Source: Thermobifida alba
GTDB taxonomy: Bacteria > Actinomycetota > Actinomycetes > Streptosporangiales > Streptosporangiaceae
Assembly (NCBI RefSeq): GCF_023208015.1
Contig: NZ_CP051627.1
Span: forward strand, 558,001 to 622,000
Length of the DNA stretch: 64,000 bases
Direction of reading: 5' to 3'
The notes beneath the pieces are model-generated. The model did no database searches, had not been told where the DNA came from, and was given only the letters and a program-made list of their open reading frames with translations. Position numbers and translations under genes: made by a program. Shown here in pieces: positions 45,403-52,569 of the stretch (position 1 is its first letter; every line of letters starts with the position of its first letter).

Positions 45403-46854
45403 GTGCGCAGACGCCTCGTGACTGTCCTCCTCGCCGTGGTCGCCGCCATCCTGGCGACACCGGTGGTGGCGGTGGCAGACACCCAGGGCGGTGAGACGCT
45501 CAACGGTCAGATCCGCAAACCCGAGACCGTCGAGGGCATCGACATCACGGTCTTCCGGGGGGACGAGGAGATCGGGACCGCGACCACCGACTCTGAGGGA
45601 AGATGGGAAGTGGAGCTGCCCGGACCGGGCGACTACCGCGTCGTACTGGACGAGGAGTCCGTCCCCGAGGAGTTCGTCGTCGCCGAACGGCCCGGAGCCG
45701 AGCACACCGGCGTCAACGTCCGACCGGGACAGCAACGTACCGTGATCTTCGTCCTCGCCCACCCCGGTGAGGAGGGGGGCTCCTCGCCGTCGCCCACACA
45801 GAGCAGCGGCGACTCCGCGGAGGGGACCCCGGAGGGCTCGGGGGACGAGGCCGAGGGGGCGGCGACCGTACCGGGCGTCTCCGCCGGCTCCTCCTTCGGC
45901 GACCGGGTCGTCCAGCTCACCGTCGCCGGACTGCTCTACGGGCTCATCATCGCCATCTCCGCGGTCGGCCTGTCCCTGATCTTCGGCACGACCGGGCTGA
46001 CCAACTTCGCCCACGGCGACATGGTGACCTTCGGCGCCCTGATGGCCCTGGTGTTCAGCGGCATGACGCTGTTCTCCCGGCTGCACGCCGCGATCGCCGA
46101 CGCGCTGTCGGGCGTGTGGCTGCTGGGGCCGGCGCTGGGCTTCGTGTTCCGGCCCATGGTGCTCGCCACGCTGGTGGCGGTCCTGCTGGGCGCGGCCCTG
46201 GGCGCGGCGCTGGAGCGGTTCGTCTGGCGTCCGCTGCGCAGGCGCAACGTGGCGCTGATCCAGATGTTCATCGTCTCCATCGGTCTGGCGATGGTGCTGC
46301 GGCACGTCCTGATGGTGGCCTTCGGCAGCAACCGGATGACCTACCCCGACTTCCAGCTGCAGGAGGTGATGCGGCTGGGGCCGGTCGCGATCACCCCCCG
46401 GGACCTGACGCTCATGGTCCTGTCGGTGCTGGTCCTGGTGGGGGTGGCCGCCCTGCTGCAGTTCACCCGGGTCGGCAAGGCGATGCGGGCGGTCTCCGAC
46501 AACCGCGACCTCGCCGAGTCCTCGGGGATCAACGTGGACCGGGTGACGCTGTACGTGTGGACGCTGGGCGGCGCCCTGTCCGCGCTGGGCGGCGTCTTCT
46601 ACGGGCTCAACCAGGTCGTCTACTGGCAGATGGGCTTCCACCTGCTGCTGCTGATGTTCGCCGCGGTCATCCTGGGCGGTCTGGGCACCGCCTACGGCGC
46701 GATGGTCGGCGGCCTGGTCATCGGCCTGGTGGCGCAGCTGTCCACGCTGTGGTTCCCCTCGCAGCTCATGAACGCCTGGGCGTTGGGGCTCATGATCATC
46801 ATGCTGTTGGTCCGGCCGCAGGGCATCCTGGGCCGGCGCGAGCGGGTCGGCTAG
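45403..46854 (+). CDS. livH: Branched-chain amino-acid ABC permease LivH with an extra N-terminal extracellular domain
   Basis: 483 residues, versus about 290-310 for LivH. Residues 1-28 are a signal peptide (RRRLVTVLLAVVAAILATPVVAVA). Residues 35-120 are a beta-sandwich-like domain of the carboxypeptidase-regulatory/Ig type (GEWEV-like EGRWEVELPGPGDYRVVLDEE); a Ser/Gly/Glu linker follows. The permease begins near 170 with VAGLLYGLIIAISAVGLSLIFGTTGLTNFAHGD and has the conserved MRAVSDNRDLAESSGIN loop. It forms the membrane channel with LivM. GTG 45403 follows AAGGGAG. First gene of a four-gene operon. Confidence 0.92.
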   Translation: MRRRLVTVLLAVVAAILATPVVAVADTQGGETLNGQIRKPETVEGIDITVFRGDEEIGTATTDSEGRWEVELPGPGDYRVVLDEESVPEEFVVAERPGAEHTGVNVRPGQQRTVIFVLAHPGEEGGSSPSPTQSSGDSAEGTPEGSGDEAEGAATVPGVSAGSSFGDRVVQLTVAGLLYGLIIAISAVGLSLIFGTTGLTNFAHGDMVTFGALMALVFSGMTLFSRLHAAIADALSGVWLLGPALGFVFRPMVLATLVAVLLGAALGAALERFVWRPLRRRNVALIQMFIVSIGLAMVLRHVLMVAFGSNRMTYPDFQLQEVMRLGPVAITPRDLTLMVLSVLVLVGVAALLQFTRVGKAMRAVSDNRDLAESSGINVDRVTLYVWTLGGALSALGGVFYGLNQVVYWQMGFHLLLLMFAAVILGGLGTAYGAMVGGLVIGLVAQLSTLWFPSQLMNAWALGLMIIMLLVRPQGILGRRERVG

Positions 46855-46864
46855 GAGAGCGACG

Positions 46865-47851
46865 ATGGATATTCTGCAGGTCCTCGCCGACGCCACCCGG
46901 TCGGCGATCGGTCCGGTGGCCGCCGCCTACGCGCTGGCCGCCATCGGCCTGAACATGCACTTCGGCTACACCGGCCTGCTCAACTTCGGCCAGGTGGGCT
47001 TCATGCTCGTGGGCGGCTACGGCGTCGCGGTCAGTGTGCGGACCTTCGACCTGCCGCTGTGGGCGGGCTTCCTGGTGGGGATCGCCTGCGCGGTGGTGCT
47101 GGCGCTGCTGCTGGGGGTCTCGACGCTGCGGCTGCGCGCCGACTACCTGGCGATCACCACGATCGCGGTGGCCGAGGTGGCGCGGTTGGTCTACCGGGCG
47201 GAGTTCCTCCGTGACGTCACCGGAGGGGTCTACGGCCTCCAGGGCTTCGCGGGGAGCTTCTACGACTGGAACCCGTTTCCCGCGGGCAGCTACGGCTTCG
47301 GATGGTTCAGTTTCGGGGCCCGCGACCTGTGGATGATGACGGTGACGTGGGGGCTGGTGCTGCTGTGCAGCGTGCTGATGTGGCTGCTGGTCCACAGTCC
47401 GTGGGGGCGGGCGGTCAAGGGCATCCGCGAGGACGAGGACGCGGTGCGCAGTCTGGGCAAGAACGTCTTCGTCTACAAGATGCAGAGCCTGGTCCTGGGC
47501 GGCGTGTTCGGTGCGCTGGCCGGTGCGATGTTCGTGATCAACCAGCAGACGATCACCCCCGACCAGTTCATGCCGCAGGTGACGTTCTACCTGTGGGCGA
47601 TCCTCCTGCTGGGCGGGGCGGGGCGCACCCTGGGACCGGTGCTGGGGTCGGTGGTGATGTGGTTCCTGCTGTCCGCCTCCGACAGTGTGCTGCGCCAGCT
47701 CACCTCCGCCGAGGTGATCACGTTCATCAGTAGTTCCGACATCGGCGGGATCCGGCACGCGCTGGTGGGTGTGGCGCTTCTGGTGCTGATCGTCTTCCGG
47801 CCGCAGGGGCTCATCGGCAACCGCAAGGAGATGCTGGTCAATGTCAAGTGA
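46865..47851 (+). CDS. livM: Branched-chain amino-acid ABC permease LivM
   Basis: 328 residues, about nine membrane helices. Family blocks: LNMHFGYTGLLNFGQVGFMLVGGYG near the N-terminus, LRLRADYLAITTIAVAEV, and the coupling loop GRAVKGIREDEDAVRSLGKN that docks on the ATPases. The ATG at 46865 lies ten bases after livH, and its end overlaps livG by 11 bases. C-terminus VFRPQGLIGNRKE is typical. Confidence 0.94.
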   Translation: MDILQVLADATRSAIGPVAAAYALAAIGLNMHFGYTGLLNFGQVGFMLVGGYGVAVSVRTFDLPLWAGFLVGIACAVVLALLLGVSTLRLRADYLAITTIAVAEVARLVYRAEFLRDVTGGVYGLQGFAGSFYDWNPFPAGSYGFGWFSFGARDLWMMTVTWGLVLLCSVLMWLLVHSPWGRAVKGIREDEDAVRSLGKNVFVYKMQSLVLGGVFGALAGAMFVINQQTITPDQFMPQVTFYLWAILLLGGAGRTLGPVLGSVVMWFLLSASDSVLRQLTSAEVITFISSSDIGGIRHALVGVALLVLIVFRPQGLIGNRKEMLVNVK

Positions 47852-48725
47852 CGTGAACGGGGCCGCGGTCGACCGGATGGCCGGGGTGGAACCGGTTCCC
47901 GGGGTGGCCAAGCCCGACCCGATCCTCGTGGCGACCGGGGTGCGGCGCTCCTTCGGCGGGCTGACCGCGGTCGACGTGGCGCACCTGGAGGTGCAGCGCG
48001 GCACGATCACGGCGCTGATCGGCCCCAACGGCGCGGGCAAGTCCACGCTGTTCAACCTGCTGACCGGGTTCGACCGGGTCGACGCCGGCGAGTGGACGTT
48101 CGAGGGCAGGCGGCTGAACGGCCTGGGCGGGCACCGGGTGGCCCGGCGGGGGATGGTCCGGACCTTCCAGCTGACCAAGGCGCTGACCCGGCTGACGGTC
48201 ATGGAGAACATGCTGCTGGCCGCGCCGGGGCAGACCGGGGAGCGGATGCTGGGCGCGCTGCTGCGTCCGGTGTGGCGCGGGCAGGAGGAGGCCAACCGGG
48301 CCCGCGCCGAGCAGCTGCTGGAGCGCTTCAAGCTGCTGGCCAAGAAGGACGAGATGGCGGGCAGCCTGTCCGGGGGCCAGCGCAAGCTGTTGGAGATGGC
48401 CCGGGCGCTCATGGTGAACCCGTCGATGATCATGCTCGACGAGCCCATGGCGGGGGTGAACCCGGCGCTGGTGCAGTCGTTGCTGGAGCACATCACCGCG
48501 CTGCGCGACGACGGGGTGACGGTGCTCTTCGTCGAGCACGACATGGACGTCATCATGGGGATCAGCGACTGGATCGTGGTGCTGGCGGAGGGGAGGGTGA
48601 TCGCCGAGGGGCGGCCGTCGGACATCCGCGCCGACCAGCGGGTGATCGACGCCTACCTGGGGGCCGGCCACGACGACGGGGCGGAGCAGGAACCGCAGAC
48701 CGACACCGGGGAGAGCCATGAGTGA
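47841..48725 (+). CDS. livG: Branched-chain amino-acid ABC ATPase LivG
   Basis: 294 residues. A 28-residue N-terminal extension precedes the ATPase: Walker A GPNGAGKST, the LivG-specific VRTFQLTKALTRLTVMENML, signature LSGGQRKLLE, Walker B IMLDEPMAGVNP and H-loop FVEHDMD. Energises uptake with LivF. The ATG overlaps livM, and the end overlaps livF by 8 bases. Confidence 0.95.
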   Translation: MSSDVNGAAVDRMAGVEPVPGVAKPDPILVATGVRRSFGGLTAVDVAHLEVQRGTITALIGPNGAGKSTLFNLLTGFDRVDAGEWTFEGRRLNGLGGHRVARRGMVRTFQLTKALTRLTVMENMLLAAPGQTGERMLGALLRPVWRGQEEANRARAEQLLERFKLLAKKDEMAGSLSGGQRKLLEMARALMVNPSMIMLDEPMAGVNPALVQSLLEHITALRDDGVTVLFVEHDMDVIMGISDWIVVLAEGRVIAEGRPSDIRADQRVIDAYLGAGHDDGAEQEPQTDTGESHE

Positions 48726-49560
48726 GCACGAGGAGAGCGGCCGCGGCGCGGTGCCGGACGAGGCGGCCGTCGAGGCCCAGCAGCAGGCGCGGGAGGAGGT
48801 CCTGGAGCGCGCCGCGGCCGAGGAGGTCGGGGACGACGGCGACTACCTGGTGGTGGCGCGCGACCTGGTGGCGGGGTACGTGCCCGGGGTGAACATCCTC
48901 AACGGGTGCACGTTGACGCTGTCGGAGGGCGAGATCGTGGCGATCATCGGCCCCAACGGCGCGGGCAAGTCCACGCTGATCAAGACGGTCTTCGGGTTGA
49001 TCCCGGTGCGCAGCGGCGGTCTGTCGCTGCGGGGGCGGAGCATCGTGGGGCTGCCCGCGCACGAGCTGGTGAAGCGGGGGGTGGGCTACGTCCCGCAGAC
49101 GCGCAACGTGTTCCCGTCGCTGACGATCGAGGAGAACCTGCAGATGGGCGCCTACCTGCGGCCCAAGCAGGTGCCCGAGCGGTTCGAGGCGGTCGCCGAG
49201 CTGTTCCCGCTGCTGGCGAAGCGGCGCAAGGCCAAGGCCGGGTCGCTGTCGGGGGGTGAGCGGCAGATGGTGGCGATGGGGCGGGCGCTGATGATGAACC
49301 CGTCGGTGCTGCTGCTGGACGAGCCGACGGCGGGCCTGTCGCCGATCTACCAGGAGGAGGTCTTCCAGCGGGTCCGGCAGATCAACGCCACCGGGGTCTC
49401 GGTGCTCATGGTGGAGCAGAACGCCCGGCGCTGCCTGCAGATCTGCGACCGGGGCTACGTGCTGGACCAGGGGCGCAACGCCTACACCGGCACGGGGCGG
49501 GAGCTGCTGAACGACCCCAACGTGATCGAGCTGTACCTGGGGACGCTGGCCAAGGCCTGA
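48718..49560 (+). CDS. livF: Branched-chain amino-acid ABC ATPase LivF
   Basis: 280 residues. An acidic N-terminal extension of about 45 residues (EEVLERAAAEEVGDDGD) is followed by the ATPase: Walker A GPNGAGKST, Q-loop YVPQTRNVFPSLTIEENL, signature LSGGERQMVAMGRAL, Walker B LLLDEPTAGLSP and H-loop MVEQNAR. Partner of LivG. The start overlaps the livG end; strong hairpin after the stop. Confidence 0.95.
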   Translation: MSEHEESGRGAVPDEAAVEAQQQAREEVLERAAAEEVGDDGDYLVVARDLVAGYVPGVNILNGCTLTLSEGEIVAIIGPNGAGKSTLIKTVFGLIPVRSGGLSLRGRSIVGLPAHELVKRGVGYVPQTRNVFPSLTIEENLQMGAYLRPKQVPERFEAVAELFPLLAKRRKAKAGSLSGGERQMVAMGRALMMNPSVLLLDEPTAGLSPIYQEEVFQRVRQINATGVSVLMVEQNARRCLQICDRGYVLDQGRNAYTGTGRELLNDPNVIELYLGTLAKA

Positions 49561-49578
49561 GCGGCGCCGGTCGTCCCG

Positions 49579-49608
49579 GAGGGGCCCCGGAGTGTTCCGG
49601 GGCCCCTC
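49579..49608 (+). terminator. Terminator of the liv operon
   Basis: A perfect 13-bp stem (49579-49591 with 49596-49608), loop GTGT, followed by TT. It lies 18 bases after the livF stop. Confidence 0.8.
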
Positions 49609-49642
49609 TTCGCGTGCCGGGGCCGTGGCCGGGGACGGGAAA

Positions 49643-49672
49643 GGGGGCCGGAACCGGTCGGTTCCGACCCCC
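49643..49672 (-). terminator. Terminator of the livK gene
   Basis: A 13-bp stem with one C-A mismatch (49643-49655 with 49660-49672), loop GGTC, 20 bases past the livK stop on the minus strand. Confidence 0.6.
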
Positions 49673-49692
49673 GGGGAGCGGGGCGGGAGGGG

Positions 49693-50934
49693 TTACTCCT
49701 CGCCGCTCTGGACGTAGTCGAGGACCTCGTACTCGCCGTCGTCGTTGAAGCCGTAGATCATGAAGGAGGCGGCGGTGACGTCGCCGTTGTCGTCGAAGTC
49801 CAGGGGACCGCTGACGCCGTCGTAGTCGATGTCGACGCCGTCGGCCAGCAGGTCACGGCATTCGACGAAGGTGGTGCACTTCTCGCCGTCGCGGCTGACG
49901 TTGACCATCTCCGCGACGAAGTCCGACGGCTGGGTGCTGCCCGCGGCCTCGGCGGCCAGGGCCACGGTGATGGCGCAGTCGTAGACCTGGGCGGCGAACT
50001 GGTAGTCCTGCAGCTCCGGGTCGAACTCGGAGAGGGCCTGCTCGAACTCGGGGGCGTTCACGCCGGGGGCGGTGCCCTTGAAGCCGGCCAGGACCGAGGG
50101 GTCGTTCTCGTCGACGGTGGAGCTCAGGCCGCTGGAGTTCATGCCGTCGGCGCTGTACATCTGGTCGGCGCCGATGCCGGCTTCCAGGAGGCCGGAGATG
50201 GCCTGGACGCCCTCTTCGAAGGAGGCCAGGAAGACCGCGTCGGGCTTGGAGTCGGCGATGGCGTTGACCACGGAGTCGAAGTTGGTGGCGTTGGGGTCGT
50301 AGCTCTCCTTGGCGGTGATCTCCGCGCCGCTGGCCTCCAGGGCCTCGATGACGGAGTTGGCCAGGCCCTCGCCGTAGTCGTCGGCGCGGTAGGCTACGGC
50401 GACGCTCTGGTGGCCGTCGCCGAGGATGGTCTCGGCGAGCACCGGTCCCTGCAGCAGGTCGCTGGGGGCGGTGCGGAAGTAGTAGCCGCCGTCCTCGTAG
50501 TCGGTGAGGTCGGGCGAGGTGTTGGAGCCGGAGCACTGCACGACCTCGGCGCCGGTGACGGAGTCGATGATCGCCATGGTCATGCCGGAGGCGGCGGCGC
50601 CCAGGACGGCGTCCACCCCCTGGTCGAGGATGCGGTTGGCGGCCTCGTTGGCCTGGGCGGCGTCGCCGGCCTCGTCGCCGCCGATGAGGCCGGGCAGTTC
50701 GGTTTCCAGGACGCCTCCGGCGTCGTTGATCTCCTGGATCGCGTATTCGGCCGCGGCGATCTGGGGCGGGCCGAGGAAGGACAGGTCGCCGCTTTCGGGG
50801 AAGATGTAGCCGAACTGCAGGGCGTCGCCTCCGCCGCCTTCCCCTCCGTCTTCGCCGCCACCGCCGCACGCGGTGAGTCCCAGGGCCAGCGCCGCGACCG
50901 CGGCAGTGAAGCCCAGCGCCTTCGTGTTAGGCAT
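49693..50934 (-). CDS. livK: Branched-chain amino-acid binding lipoprotein (LivK type)
   Basis: 413 residues. A lipoprotein signal peptide ends in LGLTACGGGG (lipobox with Cys near 23); a Gly/Asp/Glu linker follows; the mature part is a type I periplasmic-binding fold (LQFGYIFPESGDLSFLGPPQ, AVLGAAASGMTMAIIDSV, VAVAYRADDYGEGLA). It captures the substrate for LivHMGF, encoded convergently next door. ATG 50934 follows GGAGAG better than the upstream ATG at 50946. A dyad CGGAG-CTTAA-CTCCG lies about 90 bases upstream in the promoter region. Confidence 0.93.
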   Translation of the reverse strand: MPNTKALGFTAAVAALALGLTACGGGGEDGGEGGGGDALQFGYIFPESGDLSFLGPPQIAAAEYAIQEINDAGGVLETELPGLIGGDEAGDAAQANEAANRILDQGVDAVLGAAASGMTMAIIDSVTGAEVVQCSGSNTSPDLTDYEDGGYYFRTAPSDLLQGPVLAETILGDGHQSVAVAYRADDYGEGLANSVIEALEASGAEITAKESYDPNATNFDSVVNAIADSKPDAVFLASFEEGVQAISGLLEAGIGADQMYSADGMNSSGLSSTVDENDPSVLAGFKGTAPGVNAPEFEQALSEFDPELQDYQFAAQVYDCAITVALAAEAAGSTQPSDFVAEMVNVSRDGEKCTTFVECRDLLADGVDIDYDGVSGPLDFDDNGDVTAASFMIYGFNDDGEYEVLDYVQSGEE

Positions 50935-50946
50935 CCATCTCTCCAT

Positions 50947-51239
50947 TCGACCCGCGTTGATCGCGTGTGAATCTCCACGTCCGCCCGGCCGTCATGTTCC
51001 GACGGGCTTAACGGCGGGCGTTAGCGGAGCTTAACTCCGAGCTCTGCGGTTCAGGAAGATGGTGCGATCTGTCGCTGCCGACTCGGGTTCATGCTGTTAC
51101 GCACCTGTAGCCGAATATCTGGGGGGTGTTGGGAGTTTTTACGGAGAGTTGTGCGCTGTGGGCTTTTGGTGGTGGAGGGGGAATATCGGATTACGGAAAC
51201 CCCTGAAAAGGGCGGGGTGGAACGGTGGCGGGATTCGGT
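50947..51239. other. Intergenic region upstream of livK
   Basis: No gene. It holds the livK promoter region, with the dyad CGGAGCTTAACTCCG near 51025 and a further GTTAGCGG/TTAACGG repeat. Towards 51110-51230 the sequence is less GC-rich and rich in GGGG and TTTT runs. No RNA was recognised. Confidence 0.4.
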
Positions 51240-52025
51240 TCAGAAAGCGGCGACGACCGCGGTGAGGACGGGGGCGACGAACAGGGCGGGCAGCAGGTCG
51301 GCGACGGGGAGGTCGCGGATGCGCAGCAGGCGCAGGGCCACCCCGACGAGCAGCAGCCCTCCGGTCGCGGTGAGTGCGGCGATGTGGGCGTCGGGCAGGA
51401 CGCTGCCCAGGGCGACGCCGAGCAGGGTGAAGGCGCCCTGGTAGAGGAGGACGGGCAGCGCGGAGGCGAGGACGCCCGCGCCCAGGGCGGCGGCGAAGGC
51501 GATCGAGGCGAAGCCGTCCAGGGCGGCTTTGAGAGCGAGCTGGTCGATGCCGTTGCCCAGGCCGTCGCTGAGGGCGCCGAGGATGGCCAGGGGGCCGACG
51601 AGGAAGACCAGGGAGGAGCTGACGAAGCCCTCGACGAAGCGTTCGGTCGGGGAGGAGCGGGGGGACGGGGGGCCGTCCGCCGGGGCGGGGGCGGCGACCG
51701 CGGCGGCGCGGCGGGTCAGTGCGGTGCGGACCAGGCGTCCCAGCTGTTCCAGGCGTTGTTCCACGTGGAGCAGGGAGCCGATGATCCCGCCGAGGAGCAG
51801 CGAGCCGAGCACGATGAGGGTGGGGGCGGCCGTGCCGACCGCCGCGCCGAGGGCGGGGGAGCCGACCTCGGCGGCGTTGAGCGCGGCGATGAGGAGCACC
51901 ACGAGGCCGAGCGCGTCGGTGACCACGGTGCGGGTGCGTTCCGGCAGGCGGCTGCCGAGGGCGAGGCCGAGTCCCGAGCCCACGGTGATCGCGACGACGT
52001 TGACGAGGGTGCCCAGGCCAGGCAT
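51240..52025 (-). CDS. DUF554 membrane protein (YdfK/YqgA-like)
   Basis: 261 residues with at least six membrane segments. The N-terminus GTLVNVVAITVGSGLGLALGSRLPER is the family hallmark, and the second half has GLGNGIDQLALKAALDGFASIAFA and a GAFTLLG segment. A Pro/Ala linker near 115-130 separates the halves. Function unknown. ATG 52025 has a GGAGG site. Stands alone, upstream of the livK promoter. Confidence 0.88.
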   Translation of the reverse strand: MPGLGTLVNVVAITVGSGLGLALGSRLPERTRTVVTDALGLVVLLIAALNAAEVGSPALGAAVGTAAPTLIVLGSLLLGGIIGSLLHVEQRLEQLGRLVRTALTRRAAAVAAPAPADGPPSPRSSPTERFVEGFVSSSLVFLVGPLAILGALSDGLGNGIDQLALKAALDGFASIAFAAALGAGVLASALPVLLYQGAFTLLGVALGSVLPDAHIAALTATGGLLLVGVALRLLRIRDLPVADLLPALFVAPVLTAVVAAF

Positions 52026-52056
52026 CCGGTCCTCCGATGTCTTCCGGTACGGGGGC

Positions 52057-52482
52057 TCAGCGGCCCGGGGCGTCGCGCAGCATGCAGGTCAGGCGGGAGG
52101 TGCACACGCGCCGACCGGTGTCGTCGGTGATCTCGATGTCCCAGGTGGCCAGGGTGCGGCCGGCGTGGACGGGGACGGCCACCCCGGTGACGTGGCCGGA
52201 GGTGGCGCTGCGGTGGTGGGTCGCGTTGATCTCGATGCCCACGGCGATGCGGCCCGGTCCGGCGAGGAGGGCCGAGCCGATCGAGCCGAGGGTCTCGGCG
52301 AGCACGCAGGAGGCGCCGCCGTGCAGCAGGCCGTAGGGCTGGGTGTTGCCCTCGACGGGGAGGCGGCCGACCACGCGCTCGGCGGAGGCCTCCAGCAGTT
52401 CCATGCCCATCCGCTCGGCCAGCGTGCCGAGGGTGGGCGCGTGGCCGAGGAGTTCGGTCAGCTTCTCGATGTCCAGTGACAT
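52057..52482 (-). CDS. PaaI-type hotdog thioesterase
   Basis: 141 residues of the hotdog fold. Active-site region GNTQPYGLLHGGASCVLAETLGSIGSAL near residue 50, followed by VGIEINATHHRSATSGHVTG, as in PaaI/YdiI acyl-CoA thioesterases. ATG 52482 is chosen because the long open frame upstream is antisense to polA. Divergent from polA by 87 bases. The substrate is unknown. Confidence 0.92.
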   Translation of the reverse strand: MSLDIEKLTELLGHAPTLGTLAERMGMELLEASAERVVGRLPVEGNTQPYGLLHGGASCVLAETLGSIGSALLAGPGRIAVGIEINATHHRSATSGHVTGVAVPVHAGRTLATWDIEITDDTGRRVCTSRLTCMLRDAPGR

Positions 52483-52556
52483 GGGCCGCTCCGTCGTCGT
52501 GCGGGGCGGTTCGGGCGGAGTGCCGCCGGGACCGCGAAAATGTCTCCCGCGCATCC

Positions 52557-52562
52557 TAGGAT
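52557..52562 (+). promoter_or_regulatory. -10 element of polA, leaderless arrangement
   Basis: TAGGAT exactly seven bases before GTG 52570. Confidence 0.6.
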
Positions 52563-52569
52563 TCGTCGT

